Shown piece by piece: positions 38,101 to 51,802 of a stretch of DNA of 64,000 nucleotides. Location of the stretch: contig VZRN01000631.1 of the NCBI GenBank assembly GCA_013397935.1, positions 1,276,058-1,340,057 on the forward strand. The letters run 5' to 3'. The notes under the pieces were generated by a model. The model was given only the letters and a program-made list of their open reading frames with translations. It was not told the origin of the DNA and ran no database searches. Position numbers and translations under genes: made by a program. The first letter of the stretch is position 1; the number at the start of each line of letters is the position of its first letter. Origin of the DNA: Dasyornis broadbenti (lineage: Eukaryota; Chordata; Aves; Passeriformes; Dasyornithidae).

Positions 38101-39060
38101 TTTCCTCCTATTGGATACATTCAGAGGGGCTCCAGGGACGTTCCGCTCGGGGAGTTCCCCTGCTGGTGGAAAGGTGAAGCTCCCTCGTGGCATCCTGAGC
38201 AGGGCAGCCGCTTTCCACTGACGGCACCTTTGGGCGGGCCCCAGTCTGTGTACCCACCAAGGGATTTTAATAAAATACTACTGTCATTACCAACAGCGGT
38301 AATCGCAATTAGCTCCATCAGTGACGGTGCTCCCTATCCTCATGCCGTGTCAGTCCAGCTGACCCTCTCAGGCAGCTCCCTGCCAGCAGTCCCGGGCGAA
38401 CCGAGCCGCCCTCTTAGCNNNNNNNNNNNNNNNNNNNNNNNNNNNNNNNNNNNNNNNNNNNNNNNNNNNNNNNNNNNNNNNNNNNNNNNNNNNNNNNNNN
38501 NNNNNNNNNNNNNNNNNNNNNNNNNNNNNNNNNNNNNNNNNNNNNNNNNNNNNNNNNNNNNNNNNNNNNNNNNNNNNNNNNNNNNNNNNNNNNNNNNNNN
38601 NNNNNNNNNNNNNNNNNNNNNNNNNNNNNNNNNNNNNNNNNNNNNNNNNNNNNNNNNNNNNNNNNNNNNNNNNNNNNNNNNNNNNNNNNNNNNNNNNNNN
38701 NNNNNNNNNNNNNNNNNNNNNNNNNNNNNNNNNNNNNNNNNNNNNNNNNNNNNNNNNNNNNNNNNNNNNNNNNNNNNNNNNNNNNNNNNNNNNNNNNNNN
38801 NCTCCACGGCCGCGCCGTCTGGGAGGGAGGGAGGGAGGATGGGAGCCCGCGGGCAGCGCCCTCCCCGCCCGCCCGGCATCCTCTGCCCACCCGCCCGGCA
38901 TCCCCTCCCCAGAGCAGCGGCCGCCCGCAGGCACCGCCCTGCTACGCGAGCGTACGGGAAGCCCCGGCACCGCGGTACAGCCGGTCCCCGGCTCCTCCGA
39001 GCGGCGGCGGGGAGGAGGACCGGCATGCTGGTGAAGCCCGGGGCTTGGTAGGGGTTTCTC
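38100..39060. promoter_or_regulatory. CpG island interrupted by the assembly gap
   Basis: Sequence right of the gap is extremely GC-rich with many CG dinucleotides, and the left side rises in GC from about 38.1 kb. It includes GGGA repeats (38819-38838) and a 22-bp spaced duplication of cccgcccggcatcc (about 38868 and 38890). Likely a promoter. Candidate owners are the BDH1-like gene (minus) or, from human synteny, PAK5 (plus). Confidence 0.65.
38419..38801. other. Assembly gap (383 N)
   Basis: Run of N inside the GC-rich island. The length may be an estimate rather than a true size. Any first exon here is invisible, and open frames drawn across it are artefacts. Confidence 0.99.
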
Positions 39061-40924
39061 CCCACCGGGGTATCTCCCCATTTTTAGTTTCGAAAAGAAA
39101 AGCGCAGGCTGTAAGCATCTGCCGCGGTCAGCTGGAGCTGCGCCGGAAAAAGTGAGCTGGGTTATGCTAAGATCCGCTTGTATGGACAGCTCAACTTCCC
39201 TGCTCAGCGTCCCGGCACTACAGACTGGCCGCAGGGCACAAATGAAAGCAGCCATGAGTGTTTCTGGATCGGTCAGATGAGGACTTCTAAAACAGCTGCA
39301 TTATTGCGTTATAGTTGCTGTGTCTTATGTTATATATTACGTTGCGGTATTAAATTGATGTGGGCTTTTTGTATTACTCAGGTCTATGGCTGTTGTTATC
39401 TCAAGGGTGCCTACATTACACCATGGTGGAGGGAAATGTCTGTTTCTTGTAGGCTAAAGTGACAGTTATACATTGCTGAAAAAAAAGATCCCCAAGAGCT
39501 ACGATTACAGGAGAAATGTGATTAGCAGTGTTTTTTCTGCCCTTTCTTTTATCTGAGCAACTCTCCCAAGCAGCTATTGAAAGGGATACTATGTCATATC
39601 TGCCTCCCCTGTGTAAAATGATATCATTGAAAGAACCAGATGCCTTTATTAATTGTGATTTGAAGTTGGCTTGTGAAAAATACAAAGGGGGCAGAGTAAT
39701 TCATTGACATATACACAGCAGCAGAGGAAGCAGCAGGTCTTAACACACACAGGGAAGGTCCCAAATATTTGCCTCGACTACGTCCCTGTGGCTCTCCAGT
39801 CGGTGCTGTTTATATTTAGTGAACAACCTGTATCTGGTTGTGGCAGAGGTGTTTCTGAAGTGGTGCTGCCCTGCTGTCCAGGAGTCTCCAGAAATGGTGT
39901 GGTCCCTGCAGTCAGCTGTGGTTTGTGTTTGCTTGGGATAACTTTGCACTGACATAGAGTGTTTTTAATGACATCCTAAGGAGAAAGGGAATAATTTTTG
40001 TTTAATTTACTTTTCCAGGGGTCAAGGCATTCCTGGGTTTTTACTCTCGTTGGCTGCATATCTGCCTAGGTTTATTTGAGCTTTAAATTGTTCAGTACTC
40101 TCCCTCTCTTCTGCATTGCTCAGTTCTCCATAGGCATTGCATAATAGGACTCAAAGCTTCAAGCGGCTTGGGAAAGGACGTTATGCTTCGCTACTGGGAA
40201 ACAAAGTGGGCATGGAATGATTAAATCCCAGAGAAGATACCCAGATATTTGTCCTCAGTAGGATTTATTTGATCATGCTCTGTCACACTGGGAGGTGCTG
40301 CCCCTGTATAGCCTTCAAAAGATCACTCAGTCTTCTGCAACTACATGAGTCACAAAGCTTTGTTTTACATTAACGAAATAATTGTGCAACCCTCAAAATC
40401 ATGAGACCTGATAACAGCCTGTCCTCCAGCCAGCTTCCCTGTCTGGTTCCCTCTGGCATAAGAAGACAGGGAGGGATTCCAGATTCTCCTCCTCCGTACC
40501 TCCTACCCACCTCTCATCCATGTCTGCCAGTCTCTCCTGTCTCAGCTTTTGTGTCCCATTAATATCAGGAGGATCACAGGCAGTGACAAAACCATTCTCC
40601 TGAAGACTGAAGTGAACCAACTAATCTCTGAATTTTATGCTATCTCTGTTCCAAAAAAACTTCAAATGATATTAAAAAGGTGGTACACAAATGTGACACA
40701 TTCCCGTCTGAGAATAGGAGCAGTATGTTGTCAGAGTAACAGAGTCATTTAGGCTGAAAGTTACAGATTACAACTGTGTCCTTCACACTTAGAAACAATT
40801 TTATGACTACCTAGTCCAGGAAATGAGGCCACTTAGATCTACAGTGCAGCTATTTGTGCAGTAAAATTTATCTATTTGTTGGAATGATTTTCCTCTGGTT
40901 TATAGTCTTCTGTTCCTAACTCAA

Positions 40925-40960
40925 ATATATACACATATGTGTACACACACGTACACATGC
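40925..40960. repeat. 36-nt perfect alternating purine/pyrimidine tract
   Basis: Every base from 40925 to 40960 alternates purine and pyrimidine (TA, CA and TG steps, with acatatgt and gtacacacacgtac inside). Such tracts can adopt left-handed Z-DNA under supercoiling. Confidence 0.85.
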
Positions 40961-42221
40961 TTGCATGATAATGTGCATTTTGAATTGATGACTCTGCTTT
41001 GTCTAGTTCCTGAAATTCTTCTCATCTTTAAAACTTATTTTAATTAAAAACTCATCAAGTTTTTATCTCTATCTTAATCTGTTCTCTTATGCAGTTCCAG
41101 TTAGCTGTGATTTACCTGTGCAAGTCTAAGCAAAGGATTGGGTTCTGAGGAAGTAGATGAGGAAATGGAAGATGCTTAGAGACTGATACTGATGCGGATC
41201 AGGACAACTCTGCTCCCAGATTATGCCCAGGGGTATCTTCCACTTCTCTTGAGAGCATTTCTGGGAACAGCAACCTCTGAAACTTTTGCTTCAAAGCTTA
41301 AAGCTTTATTCTATGTCACCCTGTCAGTTTCATAGTGTGAAATAACAAGTTGCCCCGGGAAGGCATCATAATATCTTTTTTTGTTATTGTGTCGCCATGT
41401 TGTCCCTACCCTCAAAACACAAACTGCATTTCTAAAGGACTGTCAAGTTTCTTTTCAGATAATAGCTGTAAAGGACCAGGAAAAAGGAGAGCTGGGATGG
41501 GCTATGTTCCTCCAGCGTAGCCCAGGACTTCCAGTTTGATTTCAGGGCAGACAGATCTCCTTTTTCACTTAGTTCCTGAGCAGAGGATCAGTGGCTGTGA
41601 GTAGCAGAGCTTGCTGTGGGGCATTTCAATAATATGGACAGATCTTCATCCAGCATAGCTCCAGTAAAATCAAGCTGCAAGAGAAGGGAGGAGGCAGTGT
41701 AGCTTTTCTCTGCCTTCTTATATTTTTCCTTATTCTCGTATCTACTCACCTCTGTTTATTTTACCCATTCTCTTGTCTCAGGTCCTGTTCCCTCAGCCCT
41801 CAGCCCTCTACCCCTCCTGGCAGTCTTGTTGTACATTGGAGCTGTCTCAAAATTTGCCATCTGCCATGCTCAGTGGTGCCCACTCTCAGTAGTGGGGGTA
41901 GGAGGAGTAATGATCTCTGATGTCTTTCTTATATCCTCAAGTCTCCAGCATCATGTGAAAGTCATTATTATTTTTATGTTCTGAAGCAAAGATGAAACTC
42001 TGATGTCTTTTGGGGTAACTGCAGAGCCATCCTCAGTTTCACATGAATCACTTTTAGTGCAGAGTGCCTCTTTGTCAAAACTTGAGAAAAATGCTGAGAA
42101 TGTGACAGAGTGCCTCCTAAAAGCTCCAAGTAACCAAGCAAACAATAAATTCAGACCCCTCTATTAACATTCTAAAGCTTCTGGAGCCAGGTTCAGGATT
42201 TCCAGGGTGCAGGATCAGGAT

Positions 42222-42263
42222 TTCTGACCTGTAGGAGCTGCCTGTAGCTCCTACAGGTCAGAA
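42222..42263. repeat. Perfect inverted repeat, 18-bp arms, 6-nt loop
   Basis: Arm TTCTGACCTGTAGGAGCT at 42222-42239, loop GCCTGT, then the exact reverse complement at 42246-42263. No mismatch in the stem. Confidence 0.95.
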
Positions 42264-45200
42264 CACAATTCACCACGAATGTGACTCCTCTCTTTGCCAT
42301 CCATTGCGTCATACCAGCTCAGCTCCCTGACCATGTAGCATTCCTCTTGCTATTGTACAGTAAACAGCATAGCAGACTGCTGGGACTTTTTGATGCTGGT
42401 GAAAATTATGCTTATCCAATAGGAAAAAAAACATAAAATTCCTATTGACCAGCCCATCTGGAAGTTCAGCAAAATAAGTTCCTGCTTCTAGAGCTAACAC
42501 ACAAATGACACTGCTTGCTGCAACTATCCAAAAAGCTGACATTGAATTTACATCTGCAGGCAAGAGTTTCAGGACTGGGAAAAGTAGCTTTCCAGGAAGA
42601 AATTTTAAATAGTGGGGTTTTGGTACAGTTAAACAGCCAAAGACATTCTGGAAAGAAATGCTTGCAGTTTTTAGAGCTGGCAAGCTGTGCGTCCTACTTC
42701 GGAATTCTGCCGGAGAAGGCTCCGCCGCAGTGTCAGAGGAAAGGAGCCAATGGGAGGCTGTTATTCCATGTAATTAGACAGGAGCAGTTGCATGTGGGCT
42801 GTGCATGGGGAATATCGAGCCTTTGAAGACTAAGCAGGATGTCTGGTTCTGTATAATGTGATGAGCTGTATTAAAATCTTACTGCATATTTTTAAAAACC
42901 CTGGACTCAGTTGACAAAACAGATTTAGGATGCCACGTGTATTGCTCAGTGTGTCAAAAAGAGGGAGCTGGCTTCTATTTCAAAGGCAAGGCAGAAATAT
43001 CTCTACCCGTGAAACATTTTCGGATACTTGTTACTGCATACAGTGTCCAGACTATTCCAGAGGTTAAATCTTCCATTTGTCAGAAGTTATTTTAGTAAGT
43101 CCCTAGGATTAAGTTGTTTTTGGCAGTATTGGAGTAGTAGCAAACAAAGACAGAGAGATGGAAAGGAAATTCTCCTAGAAGCAGGAAAATCCGTCATCTT
43201 CTCTAACCTGAAGTGACTGATCCTTTTTCAACTGGAACACCCCTGGCTCAGGCACAGATGGTTCAGCTGGAGTATCCTCGTGCATGGGCAGTGGAAAGTG
43301 AAAGGGCGCCCTATACCTTCCAATTAATACTTTCCAGAAACAAACAAAAAGTTAAACAAAAAGTTATCTCATTTCTAACTTGGAAGACAAATGTAGGATG
43401 ATTCTGACTTCCCAATGCTACTGCAAAATGATCCAAAGGGACTAAAAATGCTTTGACTGCTTCTCCACACAGACTAATACCCATTTCTATCATGGAAGGA
43501 TTGCCTCAGCAAACTGAGAGCTTCAAGTGGAGGTAGAGGATAAGGATGAGGGGAGATCAAGTTTCCTTTTCTTCCTGGTGACCAGAACTGGCAAGTGCTG
43601 AATTCAAAGTGGTCTTCTCCAGCGCATATTTTCACCTTAGGCACACAGTGCAGATACAGATTCATCAGGGAAACTGTTTTGAACCTGAGAATTACTGGAA
43701 AATGGGCACAACATTATGAAATTAGGATTTATCTCTGGTTAAAAGTTAATTTTGTTTGAGAAACAGCATGTGTTTAAACACAGAGGCTCTTCCCATATGA
43801 TGAAAAGCCCATACACTGTCAGACTGTTAGGAAATTCCAATGGTGTCAGAATAGATACAAAATCAGTTCAATGATGATAAACTGATCCAGGATAAGAATT
43901 AGTAAATTTAAAAGAAATTTACACAGGCCTTAAATATCCCACTCCAAATCTGCCCAGAATTAACTCTCAGTAATTTTGATTAATGCTGTAAATTAAATTG
44001 CTGCCTAAAAAAGCAGAGGACACATTTACATTGATTTGACTGCAGATTCTCACCATGCAAGAGATAGAAATGTAAAATCTGACTCATCTGAGGAGCTCCT
44101 ACAGTGACAGAGGTAGCAGGGGTTTAGCTTTTTGAGTAAGAAGTGTGCCGGTCTTGCTGTTTCTGACTCTAATATTCCACAGTGGCACCTGGCCTGTTAG
44201 AGCTCTTATGGAAAAAACTATCCCACCAACCATGTTAGAATCTGAACAACTCTATCATCTCTACACTTCTACAATCTTCCAAATCCAGGGACCCGAAGGG
44301 TTGTGGTTTCCTAGGATCATCAGAGCAGAATAATGACAATAATGAGTTCTTTGCACTTGGGAGTTGCAATTTCCAGAAAAACGCCTGTGCCAGACGACGC
44401 CCACGAGGTGGCAGCCTGTGCGGGAGAAACCTGCAGGAAAAGAGGATTGTCCTGAACACCTTCCCCCTTCCCTCTGCAGCCAGAAGTGGCCTCTGCTCTG
44501 CAGCCCCGGGCAGCACCTCTGCACCGGCTTTAAGGGGTCGGATGATGCCGAGCAGATGTGCCAGCCCTCACCTGCACCGCTGGATCTGATGAGTGGGAAG
44601 CAGATGAGACACACTGACAAGCAGGAAATACCACGGAGTAACCAGGCAGGCTGGGGTGATTTAGAGGAACAGTGGGAAAGTTACATCCCTGAAAACACAG
44701 GAGGGGGATGCAATGAAAGACACCTAGGAGGCAGATGGCCAAAAAACACTTCGTGCTGATAAGCAGCAAAAGAGCTCTGAGTTTGTGGTGCAATAAATAT
44801 ACATGAGCACAGGAGGGTGCTGCTCTTTCTCTGACTTAGCAGAAAGCAGCATCTCTCTGCCCTGCTCCGCGGTGCTATCAGCTTACAGGCCTCAGAAGGG
44901 CAGGTGTTTGTCCATCCTGGTCAGAGCCCTTGGTGATACCAGTTGCTAAATAACCCCAGATCACTGCATATTTCTAGAGTAAAGTGACATCCATGTGAAG
45001 GGCAGATTGTTTGAGGTGATGACCAGCACAGCCAGGAGTCTGCTTGAAAAGCACGCAGGACTGTCACCCTGCAAAATGCTGGTGCAGGGGAAGGTGTGAG
45101 TAATTTTACTGTCATCGCTCTCTAGCTGAGGTTATAAATCTGATATTGGGTGATTTACATTCCTATTGCCCTTGTGTTCAGCTGTTCAAGGACAGCCCAG

Positions 45201-45506
45201 AATGTGGCACATAATTTGCCCAAGCTGGAGGGGCCAAGACCCCAATTTCTATTGGAAAGAGTTCTATGGAAACTACTCTACAATTTTGGACTGAGTATCA
45301 TTTGCCTCTCCTTAGCACTGTGGCAGCTGGTAGTGAGGGCACAAGGATGGGTAAGGAAGGGCACGAGAAATGGTCTAAGACAGCAGGTCAAATCAGAGAT
45401 GAGTGTGACAGAGAAGCCTGGTGTCCTTATTTACATGCCTAGGTTGTCCTGCGTGCAGGACAAGATTAACACCTGCAGAACCTGTTGCAGCATCAAAAAG
45501 AAAAGG

Positions 45507-45524
45507 AAAAAAAAAAAAAAAAAA
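45507..45524. repeat. Poly-A tract (18 A)
   Basis: Follows an A-rich stretch (caaaaagaaaagg). May be a retrotransposition tail; no parent sequence recognised. Confidence 0.85.
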
Positions 45525-48500
45525 GGATAGAAATATGTGAAGGTTTGCATTTTTAAAAATAGACGTAAAATAGAAATTTTTTAATTTCTTTTTTTAAATT
45601 TTAGAAGTAAACTCCATTGTAGAGTTGGAGGGGTGCAAGAGGAGCTGTATCGTAGACAGTAGAGAGGCTTTTAACAGAAGAAACAGAGATGCTGACATTT
45701 GCTTCTAAGCCTACTGATGGAATTTGAGACCCACAGAGAATGACTCAAGAGATTGCAGCTCCTACTCACCCACTTGCATCTGGTTCCAAACCTCACTTAC
45801 ATTATGCAAAAGGAATTAATCAATAGGTCTGTTTTCCTCCTGGAAAGCCCACAGTAAAGAAGGCTTGGCTTCTCTGACACAGTTCAATCTCCAGCTGCCA
45901 GAAGCCCTGTCCAGCCTGACATCCCTGAACAGCTGCATGGGGTTACCTCCTTGGCCCTTCACTGGGACAGCATGGACAGCCAGTTTCTGGGTTCAGAGGG
46001 GGAGACCATGGCTGGCAGGACCAGCTCTTTGAGGATAACAGGATAGAAATGTTATTGTTTTAGGGCAGCTTCTAAGCCCTTTTCCCTGCCTCCTCACAGT
46101 CCTACTTTTATGAGCGCATACAAGACCCCTTTTTTGGAAGCTGGTGTTTATCCATACCTGAGCTGAGCAGTTTCCCCAACTCAGGACCTTTGCCTCCCCT
46201 AACGGTTGCATCACTGGTAAGAAATTGCATCTGAACCATTACAGAACGGTGGGGTCTCACTTTTCCAGCCCAGGCAGTGCGCAGATCATTTGGACTGGCA
46301 CCTTCCCAAGCACAATGTACTGAAATGTCACTCTGCTCCTGGGTGAAGCTTGGCTTCTTCCCAGCTTGTCTTCTTCTTTGGCTTGCAGCATCTGTGCATC
46401 TTGCCCTCATTTCTTGGCATGCAGATGCCTGAAGGTGTAGAAGACGGTGCTCTTGTTAATGTTGGGAAAGTGAAAATAGATGTATTTAAAGTCCCAAAGG
46501 CATTTTGCCAGGATACTTCTTGCCATCGTGCAAATGGCCACTTTTTGAATGGACCCCCAAATGCAGGGTAGATGCTTTGAAGCAGCACAGGGAATGCTCA
46601 AGGCCTCCTAACAGGGCTTTAGCTGCTCAGAGTCACTTTAAACTGGGTCATTTTTAATGCTTCTCACAGGCGGCTCGAAGCATAACTTTAAGCCTTTGGA
46701 TTTGGAACTTTGGATTTAAGGTTTCAATGATAAACTCTGTATGTGGATTTTGGCCATCCCCTTCCTCCGGTGGTGTTGCATTTCCTTTTTAATTTTGGCA
46801 GATTTCCAAGGGCGCCAGACAATCAGGGAACAGGAATTTGACTCAAGTTCAGACAATGTGCCACAGAGCAGCCCAGTTCTCTGATGATGTTTGCATCTCA
46901 CACCAGCTTCCTTTCGAGCAGAGCCTGCTGGCATTGCTGTGGCACTGCACAGGGATGGCCACAACTGTGTTTCAGGCCAGTGAGAATCAAAGCCATTCCC
47001 GAAACACTGGGAATGTTTGGAAGCCGAGTTCTTATATGAGTTGCTAAAGAATATCCTGTTTCTGAAAGCCCTCTGTCACATGGAGACTGTTAAATAATGA
47101 ATGCCAGCATGCATAGCTAAGTGTGGGCATATGAAAGGAACTGTTTTCTGAGCACCAACTTCTCAGCCTAGCAGCAGCAGGACACAGTTTACCTAAATTT
47201 GCTTAGCTAATTTTTTCTGTAAGTTGATAATAGCTTTTTCCTTTCAGTCATTAAATAGCTTCTGGTAAGAATTTATTTTCCTGAGGGAAACAGGAAAGAC
47301 TTGGAAATCTCTGAAGAAAATGAGAAAAAACCCCTAGCACAAATGGTAATTGTGTGTTCTACATTCCAAAGCATTTCATTTCCCCTCCTGAACTGTGATT
47401 TGACATCTAGAGGAAAGGGGGTGGCAAAACCCGATTAAACCAGGCTCAAGTTTGGGCAGCACAGCATCAGAGCCAACATTTGTCCCAGGTCCTGCAAGGT
47501 TTTAATCCTAGGCATGAAACAAATCAAAATCAGTTCTTTACCCTGTCGTGGCCATGCTGCAAGGGAAGAGCAGATACTTGACAAAGGTCAACAGAAACCC
47601 AAAGGCAGCTTGTGGAGCTGGCCCTGTGCAGCCCCGTCCTAATTAAAACACTCAGGGAGTGGCTTAAAGTTACATGCCAGAGTTTTGTCAGCACTGATGT
47701 GGGCAAAGCAGTACTGCTCTACCCTGTTCTCCCTGTTCCCTCCTAACAAGCCTTATCTTCCTGGCTGAGTTGTCTGATGATGATAAAGGTGATTCTGGCC
47801 CCTCTAGAGACTGCCTGTCCCTCACCAGGCAGTTCACTGGGCAGTGTCACAGGATGATTCGATGGTGGCCTCAAGTAGGCTGGAGTTCATAGCAAACACA
47901 GAGGAATTCAGCAGTGGCATGGAAGTCAGTATCTGCTTAAATACTCAGTATTCCAAATACAGGTATATTGAAAGGTGCTAACTTTTTGAAGCCAAAAGGC
48001 ATTCTTAATGTTCATGAAGCTCATGATGTGTCAAGAGCTTTCTTGTGCATGGAGATGGAGGAAAATCCCACCTTAATATTGCACAACAAGGTTTTTAAGA
48101 TTTGCTGGTCTCAATTCCATTTTTACTTTGTTGTTCCATAAAATCATGTGTTAGGAATAGATTTATTCTCGGTACTAGGCCAGTTCCTTGGAGTCTCTGA
48201 TTGCCAAATACATATTTTTTTAAGTGAATTTATATTAAAAAGTAGCCATTTGTAAGCAACCAATCTATTCAATAACATTTCTCTCTGTGGTACATTTATG
48301 CTAGAAATCCAGAAATGAGACACTCTGAAATGGCAGCATCCTGAGAATGCTCTCTCCATTTGATTTCCTTCTAGCCTGAATTTTCATAACAGTTACATTT
48401 GGGTTTCAGTTATACACTACACGGCTGATGAATATTAAACAAGGTCTACAGACATTGCTTGGGTTTGCTTTTACAGACTCTACTTGTACAGAGATACATT

Positions 48501-51500
48501 TTTTTTATGGTGCCCTTCTTGGTGCCCTCTATTCCACTCTTTTATTGTTCCCAGGTTGTTCTGAGAGACAAGTGACAGTATGAGACAGGAGGAGAATGAT
48601 TAGATTTTGCAGGGAAATTATACAGAGTAGAAAATCAATAGCTAGATGCTCCCTGGGACTGCCTAAAACTTCTTTGAAGAATAATTAGCTTGCAAGAGAG
48701 CTCTGGTAGCTGGAATTCCTCCCCAATTCTGTATGCATAAGATAAAGTTAGTCTGGAATAAGCAGTGTGCTTTCAGATCTCTTTGCTGATCTGGGGAAAT
48801 GATTCATGAGGAGAGAATGAAGAAATTAGATAGAAGAGGTGTGGAAGAAAACCTGACTGACCACATCCATCCTGGGCTCCAAAGCAAGGAACAAGCAGCA
48901 ACAGAAACAGGGAAAACCCAGCAGAGCAAAGCTGCTGGAAATTAGGGGCTGGGGCTCAGCACCTGCTGATCCAGGCGCCTCTGTTCAAATGACAATTATC
49001 CACTGGACTGGCAGAGCTGAGGGATTACCAGAGGGGGGAGTCCAGCCCACTCCACAGCTGTAAGTGATTCATTTACTAAGCAGCAGCAGATCCAGGGCTG
49101 CATTTAAGCAAACTGCCTTGGGTGGAGGTTAAAAAAGGTTTCCTGGATTTGGAGGGGACAGTGGAGTGCAGCAGAGGGTGCTGAGTGAGCTCCACCATTG
49201 TGTGCTAAACCTTTGACCATTTGCAATGGGCTGCTTTCCTCTGGGATGTTGCTACAAGTAGCCCTAAAGTCAGGAGCTGGAATAGCTGTGTTAGTGTGAG
49301 CTGGTCTGGGCAGAGCTGACCTGGGAGTGGGATCAGTCTTGCTCTCCAGAGCTGTCAGAACTATGTCTTTCAGAAGCATAAAAATACCCTTGGAATGCAC
49401 AGAGACTTGCTGCAAGAGGTGTCAATAGCAGTTCGTGGCAGACTAAGTGACATCTAATCTATTCATTATCTCCCTGGAAGAAAGGACTAATAAGGCTGAA
49501 GAATGTGCTGGAGGCATAATGTAACAGGTATTAAGGGAGATTTGAGAAAGATCTAACAGAATGAGAGAATGAAACAGCACAGTAGTAAAAGAAGTCACCA
49601 TCGTGGAGATGATCACAGGGTATTGGAGAATAATTCAGACTTTTCACTCCTAAGAGATTAATGTTTAGTATTTGTTGTTATTTCCATTCTTAAAGTCATA
49701 AGCATTGTATGAAAATACATCTCTGTTTTGCTTGGGTTTGATGTGTTGGATTTTATTATTTGTTTGGGTTTTTTAAATGTGTCTATTCTTAGGAACTAGA
49801 AAAACATCCAAGCACATGTGTAGCAAGAAGCATGTGACTCAACCCCTCTACAGCCATAGATGTCTCTCCCTCTTAATTAAATATGGGCTAAAGTGGTCTG
49901 TTGGAGCAATGCCCAGCAGTGCAGGTTTGAGCTGCAGGTCCAAAAGTGATGCTAACAAGCAGGTCTAGAATTACAGACCTGTCAACTTAGCTTTAGTTCC
50001 TGGAAAACCACGGGAACAAATAACCAAAATATTGGAGAGCACCTAGAAGAAATTGAGGGGATGAGTAAGAAACAGTGGAGATCTTTTTGAGACACAAGAC
50101 TCAAAATGTTTGAGTTCTGAAGCTGCTTCACATGTGCTCTTATAATGATGGCATGGATGAAAATATCTGGATGCAAAACTGGTTGGAAAATTCATCGAAG
50201 GATGTTTCTGAGGGGGTTTTGAGGCCTCTGTTCTGCGTCTGTCTTTTGTTTCCACATGTGGAATGGCTGATGCAAGAGAGAGCATGCAGTTTAAACTTGC
50301 AGCTGGCAACACTTTGGAAAGGCTGTGAGCACGCTGGGCAGGATTAGAATTCAATATGATGTTTGCAAGTGGAGAGGTGGTAAAAAAACCCACCAAAAGC
50401 AGCTTGCCATTCAGCTGGGACAGTGCATTGTCCCTCTGCTGATACAGATTTATATACTGCAATAAACTCTTGATATAGGTTATTCTATAGTTATAACAGG
50501 TTGGGGACCAACAGCTGCATGTGTAGTTGACTTATCAATAAGGATGAAAGATTTTGATGGCTCACAAGCTGATCATGAATAAACAATACCATGCTGTTAC
50601 AGAAAAGACACATTAAGTGTATGAGCAGGACTGTTTCCCCTGTGGCAAGTGCGATAATCCAGCAAGCAGGAGTGTTTGCTTTTGGCCAGTGTACATCAAG
50701 GCTGGGCGGGACTGTGGTTGAGGGTGAAAAGGAAGGCAGGAAGACTGATGCAAGGACCAAAAGGCTCGATTTGCTAGGGAAGATTAAGGGGGTTTCATCC
50801 TCAGAAGATGTAGACTGCAAGCAAAACTGTATTTCTCCTCAAAACAGTGAGCTGCTGCAAAGGAAAAAGGCAATAATTTGGTCTTCCTGACCCTGGCAGT
50901 TAAGACAAGAAGCTTTGGGCTAAATTGCATCAAGGGAAAATCAGGGCACTTTATTTTTAGCAATTTATCTGATACTGAGGGAGTGTGAATGACGGGAGCA
51001 GATTCTCTGGGAGAGGTCCCTGACTCTTTCAAAATAAGCTGGACTCTGTCAGGAATGGCCTATGGAAGTCCTCCCCTTGGAGAGGGAGGAGACAGACCAA
51101 TGGACTAAATGACCTCTGGAAGTCTATTCTAGACCTCTGGTTCTACTAGGGCTAGTTACACTAATCTGCCAGCAGAAATCCAGGTTGATTTAACAAAGTC
51201 AGAGCCAGTAATCTCATCTTGATGGAAAGGGAATCTTGCCTTCTCAGCAATACAGCTCTAGTTATGCAGAGGTTTTCCATTTTGTGACCTGCAAGTATTA
51301 AACGTGTAAGCAGAGAGAAGAACAGGGTAGGAGGCTGCATGCAGCGACTAGTAAATCACAATATCTAACTTGAAACTCACTTGATAATTAGTGTGTTAAG
51401 CACAAGTTGTTGGTTTTGTTCCACTTTGCCTCAGCCCCTCAATGGTTTTCGGGACTGATTGAGTGCAGTAATGTGGAACAGGTTTCTTACAGCTCTCCAA

Positions 51501-51802
51501 GCAGAAGAAGAAGACAGCAGACAAGGTGACTGTACAGATATTTTCAGCATTTAATGGTCCACCAAATACTATTAACATTGCTAGCTCTGGCTCTTTTTGC
51601 TTTCATCTACCTGTACCCATGGAGCCTGATTAATACCTTGCATCTTTTTTTTTTTTTTTCCACCTGTAGGTAATTTCTGCATCCTCAAGCTCCCCTCACT
51701 TCTTGTTTTACTCAAAGATGGTTTCTTCCTTACAGCTGTCTGTACAAAACAGTTCCATTAAAAGTGTAAATAGAAAATTGGTACGTGATGTTTCACTTCA
51801 CA

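Noticed and set aside
38340..39255. Long open frames spanning the gap (up to 359 codons)
   Set aside because: They are carried by the run of N and GC-rich DNA that rarely contains stops. No recognisable protein on either side.
40399..40620. Minus-strand frame containing GFVTACDPPDING as a candidate Rossmann segment
   Set aside because: FVTACD resembles VLVTGCD, but the glycines of the nucleotide-binding loop are absent and the rest is unlike any SDR.
42309..42683. Minus-strand frame with a hydrophobic stretch (MSAFWIVAASSVICVLALEA) as an SDR N-terminal anchor
   Set aside because: No clean donor follows and no NAD-binding exon is found downstream, so the hydrophobicity alone is not evidence.
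46328..46601. Possible processed pseudogene on the minus strand (overlapping frames of 64-86 codons)
   Set aside because: Looked coding-like in two frames, but I cannot name a parent protein and no poly-A tail follows.
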